This document shows, one piece after another, positions 7,859 to 14,574 of a DNA stretch of 19,768 bases (positions within the stretch are counted from its first letter, which is position 1; every line of letters begins with the position of its first letter). Origin of the DNA: an uncultured Clostridia bacterium (GTDB taxonomy: Bacteria; Bacillota; Clostridia; Christensenellales; Aristaeellaceae); NCBI GenBank assembly GCA_934647305.1, contig CAKUFI010000048.1, positions 1 to 19,768 on the forward strand. The letters are read 5' to 3'. The position numbers and the translations under genes were made by a program. A model generated the notes under the pieces. It made no database searches. It was given only the letters and a program-made list of their open reading frames with translations, and was not told the origin of the DNA.

Positions 7859-7875
7859 ACTCAAGGAGGAATAAT

Positions 7876-8712
7876 ATGCTGGTATCTTTGAAGGAAATCC
7901 TGGCGCTGGCGGAGAAAAAGCACTGCGCCGTGCCCGCGTTCAACGTATACAATACCGAGACGGTTCAGGGCGTGATGAAGGCGGCCGAGGAGCTGAAGGC
8001 TCCGGTCATCTTCCAGATGTATAGCCGCCTGTTCGACAGCGAGCTGGCCAGCCTGGTCGCCCCGGGCATTCTGTCGGCGATCGAACAGATGAGCGTGCCC
8101 TGCGCGTTCCACCTGGACCACGGCGCGGGCGAGCCCGAGGTGCTGCGCGCCCTTCGCTACGGTGCGAGCGGCGTGATGATCGACGCGTCGGCGCACCCGA
8201 TCGAGGAGAATATCGCGGTGACGAAGCGCGTGGTGGAGATGGCCTCGGCCTGCGGCGTGAGCGTCGAGGGCGAGCTGGGCCACGTGGGCACGACGAAGGA
8301 CGAGCGCATGGGCGAGTTTACCAAGGCGGACGAGGCGGCGCGCTTCGTGAATGAAACCGGCGTGTCGGCGCTGGCCATCCTGGTGGGCACGGCGCACGGC
8401 CGCTACAAGAAGGCACCCAAGCTGGACGTCGAGCGCATTGCGGCCATCCGTGAGGCGACGAACAGCCTGCCCCTGGTGCTGCACGGCGGCAGCGGCGTGC
8501 CGGACGATCAGATCCGCGCGGCGATCGAGGCGGGCATCCGCAAGATCAACTTCGGCACCGACGTGTGCTATTCGTTCCTGGACGGCGTGTTCGGCGTGTC
8601 GCGCGACGTGGTGGCCATCGACCTGTTCATGAAGGATCCCGTGCTGGCGGTCAAGGCCTATGCCGCCGAGAAGATTCGCCTGCTGGGCGCGGAGGGCAAG
8701 GCCAATGACTGA
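7876..8712 (+). CDS. Class II fructose-bisphosphate-type aldolase
   Basis: This zinc-dependent aldolase has 278 residues and belongs to the FbaA/GatY/IolJ group, which cleaves ketose phosphates to DHAP plus an aldehyde. The N-terminal A-F-N-V-Y-N is typical. H79-L-D-H82 supplies the catalytic Asp (D81) and a zinc His (H82). H174 in G-T-A-H-G and H203 in L-H-G-G-S-G are the other zinc ligands, and K-I-N-F-G-T-D near residue 220 binds phosphate. The length fits the shorter GatY/IolJ-like enzymes better than FbaA (about 340). AAGGAGG (7863-7869) gives a 6-base spacing. Its last 8 bases overlap the PfkB kinase gene. In IolJ the substrate is 2-deoxy-5-keto-gluconate 6-phosphate, which is a candidate here because IolB is encoded in the same operon. 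Confidence 0.9.
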   Translation: MLVSLKEILALAEKKHCAVPAFNVYNTETVQGVMKAAEELKAPVIFQMYSRLFDSELASLVAPGILSAIEQMSVPCAFHLDHGAGEPEVLRALRYGASGVMIDASAHPIEENIAVTKRVVEMASACGVSVEGELGHVGTTKDERMGEFTKADEAARFVNETGVSALAILVGTAHGRYKKAPKLDVERIAAIREATNSLPLVLHGGSGVPDDQIRAAIEAGIRKINFGTDVCYSFLDGVFGVSRDVVAIDLFMKDPVLAVKAYAAEKIRLLGAEGKAND

Positions 8713-9625
8713 CATCATCGGAATCGGCGCGTCGGTCTTTGATACGCTGATGCTGGCCGAGGGCTTCCCGCCGGAGGATACCAAGATGCAGGCCATGCAG
8801 ACCATGACCCAGGGGGGCGGCCCCTGCGCCACGGCGCTGGTCGCGGCGGCCCGGCTGGGCGTGAGCGCGGCGTACCTGGGCAACCTGGGCGACGACAGCT
8901 ACGGCCGGTTCATGAGGGCTGACTTCGAGAAGTACGGCGTGGACACCAGCCTGATCGCCACCAAGCCCGGCTGCGTGTCCTTCCACTCGTTCGTGCTGCT
9001 CAACACGCAGAAATCGACCCGCACCATCCTGTGGAACAAGGGCACCGTGCCCGCGCCGCTGCCGGGCGACGTGGATCTTTCCGCGGTGGGGAAGGCGAAG
9101 GTGCTGCACCTGGACGGCCATCAGCTGGACGCGGCCATTTACGCGGCGCGTCACGCGCGCAAAAACGGCGTGAAGGTGTCGCTGGACGCGGGCGGCACCT
9201 ATCCGGGCATCGAGCAGCTGCTGCCGTTTGTAGACTTTTTGATTCCGAGCGAGGAATTCGCACTCAAGATCACCGGCCAGCGCGACGCGCAGAGCGCCGC
9301 GCGCAGCCTGATGAGCCAGTATCACCCGCAGTTCGTCGCGGTGACGCAGGGCTCCCGCGGAGGCTTCCTGTACGACGGCAGTGAATTCAGCCGCTACGCC
9401 TGCTACCCGGTGGACGTGATCGACTCCTGCGGCGCGGGCGACGTCTTTCACGGCGCGTTCCTGGCCGCCTGGATTCGCGGCGGCATGAAGCCCATTGACT
9501 GCTGCCGCTTCGCCAGCGCGGTTTCCGCCCTCAAGTGCACCCATTTCGGCGCGCGCGACGGCATCCCGAGCTATGAACGGGCGATGGCGTTCCTGCACGA
9601 ACGCGAGAAGGAAATGGAGGCGTGA
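8705..9625 (+). CDS. PfkB-family carbohydrate kinase
   Basis: This ribokinase-type kinase of 306 residues transfers phosphate from ATP to a sugar hydroxyl. The N-terminal substrate motif is G-G-G-P-C-A-T-A (from residue 37). The ATP and anion-hole motif D-S-C-G-A-G-D is at 240-246, with D246 the expected catalytic base. Both signature regions, and the F-A-S-x-V-x-A-L-K-C-T stretch near the C-terminus, recall sulfofructose kinase YihV more than IolC (from memory, not an alignment). Start 8705 is chosen because GGAGGG (8691-8696) precedes it by 8 bases and the longer frame from 8660 only reads through the aldolase gene. The 8-base overlap with the aldolase gene suggests translational coupling. 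Likely job: phosphorylating the ketose that the aldolase then splits. Confidence 0.88.
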   Translation: MTDIIGIGASVFDTLMLAEGFPPEDTKMQAMQTMTQGGGPCATALVAAARLGVSAAYLGNLGDDSYGRFMRADFEKYGVDTSLIATKPGCVSFHSFVLLNTQKSTRTILWNKGTVPAPLPGDVDLSAVGKAKVLHLDGHQLDAAIYAARHARKNGVKVSLDAGGTYPGIEQLLPFVDFLIPSEEFALKITGQRDAQSAARSLMSQYHPQFVAVTQGSRGGFLYDGSEFSRYACYPVDVIDSCGAGDVFHGAFLAAWIRGGMKPIDCCRFASAVSALKCTHFGARDGIPSYERAMAFLHEREKEMEA

Positions 9626-9628
9626 GCG

Positions 9629-10279
9629 ATGCTTGAAAAACTCAGAGCGCTCAATCCGGAGCTGAAAATTCACTCGATACACGACGCGGCGTTCAAAAAG
9701 TACGGCCGCGTGATCGACAACCTGCCGGTCTGCCAGGTGACCGAGATCCTTGAGAAGGTCGAAATGCCGGCCGAGGGCTCGGTGTACGTGGCCGAGATGC
9801 CCGAGCTGATGGCGACCGCGGACGCGAAGGCGATCGGCAGGCGCTTCTTCGGCGAGACGGCCTGCGAGGTGGGCGTGTGCTACGGCTACAATTCGCAGAT
9901 GAACGCGATGGAATGGCACAGGTGCAGCGAGCTCAACGTGGCGGTCACGCCGCTGGTGCTGCTGCTGGGCGATGTGCGCGACGTGGAAAACGGCGAGTAC
10001 GACGCGGGCAGGGTTGAGGCGTTTTACCTGGAAAAGGGCGCGGTGGTCGAGGTGTACGGCACGACGCTGCACTTCTGCCCCTGCCAGGTCAGCGCGGCCG
10101 GGTTTATCTGCCTGGTCGGCCTGACGAAGGGCACCAACCTGCCGCTGGAGGAGGCGAGCGAGGATCGGCTGCTGTTTCGCAAGAACAAGTGGCTGATCTG
10201 CCACGAGTATAACCGCGGCCTGATCGAACGGGGCGTGTACCCGGGCATTCACGGCGAAAACTACACGGTCAAATACTGA
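9629..10279 (+). CDS. DUF4867-family protein, cupin-like
   Basis: This is a 216-residue protein that I assign to DUF4867, a family with no established function. Two conserved-looking blocks suggest a small cupin-type metal barrel: E-W-H-R-C-S-E-L-N near residues 94-102 (His and Glu could be metal ligands) and Y-G-T-T-L-H-F-C-P-C near residues 144-153. Cupin sugar isomerases and AllA-type lyases share this kind of arrangement, so a second isomerase or lyase step on a sugar acid is plausible, but this is inference. It starts 3 bases after the kinase stop, with GGAGG (9616-9620) as SD. Its place between the kinase and the flavoprotein gene indicates a role in the same pathway. Confidence 0.72.
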   Translation: MLEKLRALNPELKIHSIHDAAFKKYGRVIDNLPVCQVTEILEKVEMPAEGSVYVAEMPELMATADAKAIGRRFFGETACEVGVCYGYNSQMNAMEWHRCSELNVAVTPLVLLLGDVRDVENGEYDAGRVEAFYLEKGAVVEVYGTTLHFCPCQVSAAGFICLVGLTKGTNLPLEEASEDRLLFRKNKWLICHEYNRGLIERGVYPGIHGENYTVKY

Positions 10280-10296
10280 CGATGGGAGAAAAAGCG

Positions 10297-11721
10297 ATGG
10301 AAAAGCGAGCGTTTATGTTCAATATGATCCTCAGCGAGCTGGAGGACATCGTGGGTCAGGAAAACGTGTCCACCCGTGAGGCGGACAAGCTGACCTACGG
10401 CGTGGACTATTTCTGGATCAGCCGCATGTGGGCCGACCGCGGCGAAACCCCGCCGGCCGCCGACTTTGTGGTGCGTCCGGGCAGCGCGCAGGAGGTGTCG
10501 GCCATCCTGAAGGTGGCCAACTACTACAAACTGCCCGTGCATACCTGGGGCGGCGGAAGCGGCTCTCAGGGCGGCGCGCTGCCCATGGCGGGCGGCATTA
10601 TCCTGGACACCAAGCGCATGAATAAGCTCATCGAGATCGACCTGGAGAGCCGCACCATCACCGCCGAGACCGGCATGGTCTTCCAGCAGCTGGAGTGGTA
10701 CGCCAACGAGAAGGGCTTCTCCTGCATGCACATTCCCTCCTGCCTGACCTGCGGCACGATCGGCGGCGCACTGGGTCACCGCGGCATCGGCATCCTGTCC
10801 ACCAAGTACGGCAAGATCGACGACATGTGCGTGAGCATGGAGGTGGTGCTGCCCAACGGCGACATCATCAACACCCTGCCCGTGCCCAAGCATGCCGCCG
10901 GCCCCGACCTCAACCAGATCTTCATTGGCTCCGAGGGCACGCTGGGCGTGATCACCAAGGCCACCTTCAAGCTCTTTGAGCAGCCCGAGTGCCGCAAGCA
11001 CCGCGCCTTCCTCTTCCCGGACATGACCAGCGGCTTTGCGGCCGGACGCGACATCATGCAGAAGGTCAAGCCCTCGATCATGCGCTTTTTCGACGAAGCC
11101 GAGACCGTCTCCATCATCAAGAAGATCCTGGGCTTCGAGAAAAAAGGCTGCTTTATGAATGTCACCTGCGAGGGCATCGAGCGCATTGTGGACGTGGAGA
11201 TGGACATCGTGGTCGAGATCTGCAAGAAGTACGGCGCGCAGGATCTGGGCAGCGAATACGGCGAAAAGTGGTATGAAAACCGCATCACCTTCTTCTATCC
11301 GGGCCACATCATGGACATCCCGCAGATGTTTGGCACGATGGACACGGTCGCCCGCTTCAAGGACGTCGAGAAGATCTACTGGGCGATGAAGAACGCCATC
11401 GAGACCAACTTCCCGGGCGTGCGGTTTATCGCGCACTGCTCGCACTGGTACGAGTGGGGCACGATGATCTACGACCGCTTCATCCTGGACAACCCGCCCG
11501 CCGACCCGGACGAGGCCATCCGCCTGCACAACCGCATCTGGAACACCGGCGTGCGCGCCGCGATGAAAAACGGCGGCGTGATCAACGACCACCACGGCAT
11601 CGGCCTGAAGCTGTCCCGCCTGATGAAGGAGCAGTACGGCCCGGCCATGCAGGTTATGGAGGCGCTCAAGAAGCAGCTCGACCCCAACGGCATCATGAAC
11701 CCCTACAAGCTGGGACTGTAA
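10297..11721 (+). CDS. FAD-binding oxidoreductase, GlcD/ADPS-like (VAO fold)
   Basis: This 474-residue flavoenzyme is of the vanillyl-alcohol-oxidase superfamily, which includes glycolate and D-lactate dehydrogenases and alkyl-DHAP synthase. The FAD pyrophosphate loop is G-G-G-S-G-S-Q-G-G (about 87-95), followed by T-I-G-G-A-L-G-H-R-G-I-G near 153-164. The C-terminal active-site motif is N-D-H-H-G-I-G. The end matches the family closing pattern (L-D-P-N-G-I-M-N-P). Start 10297 is chosen over ATG 10282 because GGGAG (10284-10288) would be its SD and lies within the longer frame. It has no signal or membrane segment. With the Fe-S and ETF genes that follow, it probably oxidises an alpha-hydroxy acid or sugar alcohol and hands electrons on through the ETF. 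Substrate unknown. Confidence 0.87.
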   Translation: MEKRAFMFNMILSELEDIVGQENVSTREADKLTYGVDYFWISRMWADRGETPPAADFVVRPGSAQEVSAILKVANYYKLPVHTWGGGSGSQGGALPMAGGIILDTKRMNKLIEIDLESRTITAETGMVFQQLEWYANEKGFSCMHIPSCLTCGTIGGALGHRGIGILSTKYGKIDDMCVSMEVVLPNGDIINTLPVPKHAAGPDLNQIFIGSEGTLGVITKATFKLFEQPECRKHRAFLFPDMTSGFAAGRDIMQKVKPSIMRFFDEAETVSIIKKILGFEKKGCFMNVTCEGIERIVDVEMDIVVEICKKYGAQDLGSEYGEKWYENRITFFYPGHIMDIPQMFGTMDTVARFKDVEKIYWAMKNAIETNFPGVRFIAHCSHWYEWGTMIYDRFILDNPPADPDEAIRLHNRIWNTGVRAAMKNGGVINDHHGIGLKLSRLMKEQYGPAMQVMEALKKQLDPNGIMNPYKLGL

Positions 11722-11739
11722 TATACGGAGGTGTTCTCA

Positions 11740-12822
11740 ATGTTTACCGAAAAAGCTCAGAAGCATGCGAATGCCTGCCGCTTCTGCTGGATGTGCCGGC
11801 ACCTGTGCCCGGTGGGCCTTCAGACCGGCCGCGAGGTCAATACCCCCCGCGCCAAGGGTCTGCTGATTTCCCTGGCGCTGCGCGGCCACGCCATGGACAA
11901 GGACACCGCGCAGATCATGTACGAGTGTACGCTGTGCGGCAGCTGCACCAACGACTGCGCCACCGGCTACGAGCCGCCCCTCTACATCCGCGAGGCGAGA
12001 TCCGAGGCCATCGCCGACGACCTGGCTCCGCAGGCGGTGCTGGACGTGATCGACAGGGAGCTGACCACCGGCAACATGTTCGGCAAGAAGGACGCGCCCG
12101 ATTTTGAGGTTTCCTGCGAGCAGCCCGAGGCGCTTTTGTACCTGGGCGAGACCGCGCGCAACAGGACGACCGACGTGGCGCAGGCGATGATCTCCCTTAT
12201 GCGCAAGGCGGGCGTGAAGCTCGCGGTGCTCAGGGATGAGCCGGCCAGCGGCAGCGCCCTGGGCGACCTCATGGGCTATGTCGAGGAGGTTCGCCAGCAG
12301 GCCGAGAGGTGCGCGCAGGCGATCAACGCCGTCAAGGCCCCGAAGGTGATCGCGCTGGACAGCTACGACCTGGCCTTCATGCTGCACCAGATGCCCGAGT
12401 GGGGCATCCGCGTGGAGGGCGAGCTGACCACCGCCGCCGACTTCGTGCGCGACCTGGTCAGGGCGGGCAGGCTGACCGTGAACAAGCTGAACCTGACCGC
12501 CGCCTATCACGACGCGACCCCCGACGCGCGCGACCTGGCCGACCACGACGCGCCCCGTGAGCTGCTCGAGGCGATGGGCGTGCAGCTCAGGGAGATGTTC
12601 CTCAACCGCCGCATGGCCAAGTGCTGCGGCAGCGAGGTGTTCATGCAGTACGCGCCCGAGCTGGCCAAGCTGACCGCCGCCGGCCGCTGGGACGACATGC
12701 ACCGCGCCGGGGTGCGCCACATGATCACCGCCAACCCGCAGGCCTACGACGTGCTGCGCGCCTTCAAGCCCGAGGGAGACACGATCGACAACCTGTTCGT
12801 ACTGCTGGATACCCTGTGTTAA
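11740..12822 (+). CDS. GlcF/GlpC-like Fe-S protein with degenerate CCG domains
   Basis: This 360-residue partner of the preceding flavoenzyme has two intact [4Fe-4S] motifs: C13, C16, C19, C23-P and C63, C66, C69, C73. The rest follows the two CCG domains of GlcF/GlpC/LutA proteins, but nearly all cysteines are gone. The first domain reads Y-L-G-E (134-137) where G-C is usual, P-A-S-G (168-171) where CCG is usual, and S-Y-D (208-210) where C-P-x-C is usual. The second keeps C295-C296-G297 but has Y-H-D-A (256-259) and A-N-P-Q-A (331-335). A non-cubane cluster is therefore unlikely. ATG 11740 follows GGAGGTG (11727-11733) and is preferred to the in-frame GTG at 11731, which lies inside that SD. 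It starts 18 bases after the flavoenzyme stop. Role: electron relay between flavoenzyme and ETF or ferredoxin. Confidence 0.83.
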   Translation: MFTEKAQKHANACRFCWMCRHLCPVGLQTGREVNTPRAKGLLISLALRGHAMDKDTAQIMYECTLCGSCTNDCATGYEPPLYIREARSEAIADDLAPQAVLDVIDRELTTGNMFGKKDAPDFEVSCEQPEALLYLGETARNRTTDVAQAMISLMRKAGVKLAVLRDEPASGSALGDLMGYVEEVRQQAERCAQAINAVKAPKVIALDSYDLAFMLHQMPEWGIRVEGELTTAADFVRDLVRAGRLTVNKLNLTAAYHDATPDARDLADHDAPRELLEAMGVQLREMFLNRRMAKCCGSEVFMQYAPELAKLTAAGRWDDMHRAGVRHMITANPQAYDVLRAFKPEGDTIDNLFVLLDTLC

Positions 12823-12826
12823 GGAA

Positions 12827-12974
12827 ACGTTCGAGAGGCCGCCTTTTTCCGGGCAGTGCCCGGCTCCATTTGCTGCCGCGTGACGACTAGAAACGTGAAA
12901 CGTCATCCTATGAAGCTCGGCCACATGGCGCTTTGGCGCCTCTCGAGCTCTCCCGGAAAACACTTGCTGCCGCC
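12827..12974 (-). repeat. Intergenic hairpin repeat, copy B (inverse orientation)
   Basis: It has the same ends as copy A at 7791-7858, on the other strand: ACGTTCGAGAGG at 12827-12838 and, at the far end, CCTCTCGAGCTCT...CACTTGCTGCCGCC (12939-12974). TCGAGAGG (12831-12838) can pair with CCTCTCGA (12939-12946). The extra central 80 or so bases carry the small hairpin CCGGGCAGTGCCCGG (12849-12863), the inverse of the small hairpin at 5891-5905, beside a TGCTGCCGC run. This links copies A and B to the 5743-6284 family. Confidence 0.78.
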
Positions 12975-13013
12975 GGAGAGAAAGAAGGGCGGGCAGAACA
13001 TGCAAATAGGTGG

Positions 13014-13040
13014 GGAGAAGCATGCGTAACGTGCTTCTCC
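13014..13040 (+). promoter_or_regulatory. Leader hairpin before the FGGY kinase gene
   Basis: GGAGAAGCA (13014-13022) pairs perfectly with TGCTTCTCC (13032-13040), ending 10 bases before the SD of the kinase gene. There is no T-tract. It could adjust expression of the distal three genes or serve as an mRNA processing or stability site. No promoter is visible between 12823 and 13065. Confidence 0.45.
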
Positions 13041-13065
13041 TCCCGGCGTAAAGGAGAGTGACCTG

Positions 13066-14574
13066 ATGAAGTATCTGCTGGGGTGCGACTTCGGCGGCGG
13101 CGCGTCCAAGGCGACGCTGCTGCGCGAGGACGGCGCGGTCGTCGCGACCGCCACGCACGAATATCCCACCTCGTATCCGCGCGCCGGCTGGGCCGAGCAG
13201 GATCCGGACGATTCCTACCGCGCGTTCGTGGACAACGTGCGCGAGCTGCTCTGCGCGAGCGGCGTGCGGGCGGCGGACGTCGCGGCGCTGTGCCTGGACG
13301 GCGCGACCCACACGGCGGTGCTGCTGGACGAAAACGACCGGGTGATTCGCCCGGCCATCTACTGGACGGACAAGCGCGCCGGGGAAGAGGCGGCCTTCCT
13401 GAAGGAAAGGTATGGCGAAATGATCGTCGAGCGCGCCTTCAACTCGCCCTCCGCGCTGTGGACGCTGCCGCAGCTGATGTGGCTGCAGGCGCACGAGCCG
13501 GAAAACCACGCGCGCATCCGCAGGGTGCTGTCGATGAAGGACTACGTGCGCTATCGCCTGACCGGCGACTTCGTGACCGACTCGATCGAGGCCATGGGCT
13601 TCATGCTGCTCGACGCGCGCACGAACGAGTGGGACGCGGAGCTGCTGAGCCTGTGCGGCCTGACGAAGGACGTGATGCCGCGCATCGTCGATCCGCAGTG
13701 CGTACTGGGCGCGATGAATGCGCAGGCGCTCGCGGACACCGGACTGTCGCCTGAAACGAAGGTGATCGCCGGCTCGACCGACACGGTCATGGAGGTGTAC
13801 GCATCCGGCGCGATTCGTCCCGGCCAGGCGACGCTTAAGCTGGCCACCGCCGGGCGCATCTGCCCGATCACCGACCACGCCATCCTCTCGCCGCTGCTGG
13901 TGACCTACCGCCACGTGGTGAGCGGCCTGTGGTACCCGGGCAGCGCGACCAAGTCCTGCGCCGCGTCCAACCGCTGGTATCGCGACACGCTGTGCGGGGG
14001 CGAGGTCATGCGGGCCGAGGCCCAGGGCACCGACGCGTACCTGCTGATGAGCGCGGCCGCCGAAACCGTGCCCGCCGGGTGCGACGGGCTGTTCTTCCAC
14101 CCGTACCTGCAGGGCGAGATCACGCCGTATCTTGACGACAGGCTGCGCGGCTCGTTCGTGGGCGCGACCGCCTCGCACACGAAGGCGCATTTCAACCGCG
14201 CAGTGCTCGAGGGCGTGGGCTATTCGATGAAGGACTGCTACGAGGCGCTGCGCGGCCTGGGCATCGCGCCCGAGTCGGCCACCATCATCGGCGGCGGCGC
14301 GAAGAGCCCGCTGTGGCGGCAGATCGTTGCCGATATGCTGAACATTCCGCTCACGACGGTGGAAAATGTTGACTCTTCGCTGGGCAGCGCGATGCTCGCG
14401 GGCGTGGCCTGCGGCACGTTTGCCGACTTCGAGGACAGCGTGAAAAAGTGTGTGTGCGTCAAGGACAGGACGCTCCCGAACCCCGAAACGCACGCGCTTT
14501 ACGAAAAGAACTTCGCGGTGTACCGGCGCATACACGACGCGCTGGCGCCGATCTATCACGACTATGAAGATTGA
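13066..14574 (+). CDS. FGGY-family carbohydrate kinase, xylulokinase-like
   Basis: This 502-residue sugar kinase is of the actin-like FGGY family. The N-terminal phosphate loop is C-D-F-G-G-G-A-S-K (residues 7-15). A substrate-side stretch Y-W-T-D-K-R-A-G is near residues 104-111, the expected catalytic base is D239 in A-G-S-T-D-T, and a C-terminal adenosine-site glycine run I-G-G-G-A-K-S-P is near 406-413. Length and motif order fit XylB-like kinases. AAGGAG (13051-13056) gives a 9-base gap to the ATG. It is the second carbohydrate kinase of the operon, of a different fold from the PfkB kinase, so two substrates or two entry points are likely. The gene's last 11 bases overlap the ETF gene. 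Confidence 0.9.
   Translation: MKYLLGCDFGGGASKATLLREDGAVVATATHEYPTSYPRAGWAEQDPDDSYRAFVDNVRELLCASGVRAADVAALCLDGATHTAVLLDENDRVIRPAIYWTDKRAGEEAAFLKERYGEMIVERAFNSPSALWTLPQLMWLQAHEPENHARIRRVLSMKDYVRYRLTGDFVTDSIEAMGFMLLDARTNEWDAELLSLCGLTKDVMPRIVDPQCVLGAMNAQALADTGLSPETKVIAGSTDTVMEVYASGAIRPGQATLKLATAGRICPITDHAILSPLLVTYRHVVSGLWYPGSATKSCAASNRWYRDTLCGGEVMRAEAQGTDAYLLMSAAAETVPAGCDGLFFHPYLQGEITPYLDDRLRGSFVGATASHTKAHFNRAVLEGVGYSMKDCYEALRGLGIAPESATIIGGGAKSPLWRQIVADMLNIPLTTVENVDSSLGSAMLAGVACGTFADFEDSVKKCVCVKDRTLPNPETHALYEKNFAVYRRIHDALAPIYHDYED

Noticed and set aside
14450..14563. N-terminal extension of the ETF fusion
   Set aside because: The extra residues are an Arg/Thr-rich out-of-frame reading of the kinase gene end; the EtfB fold begins at M-K-I-E-R-I-L-V.
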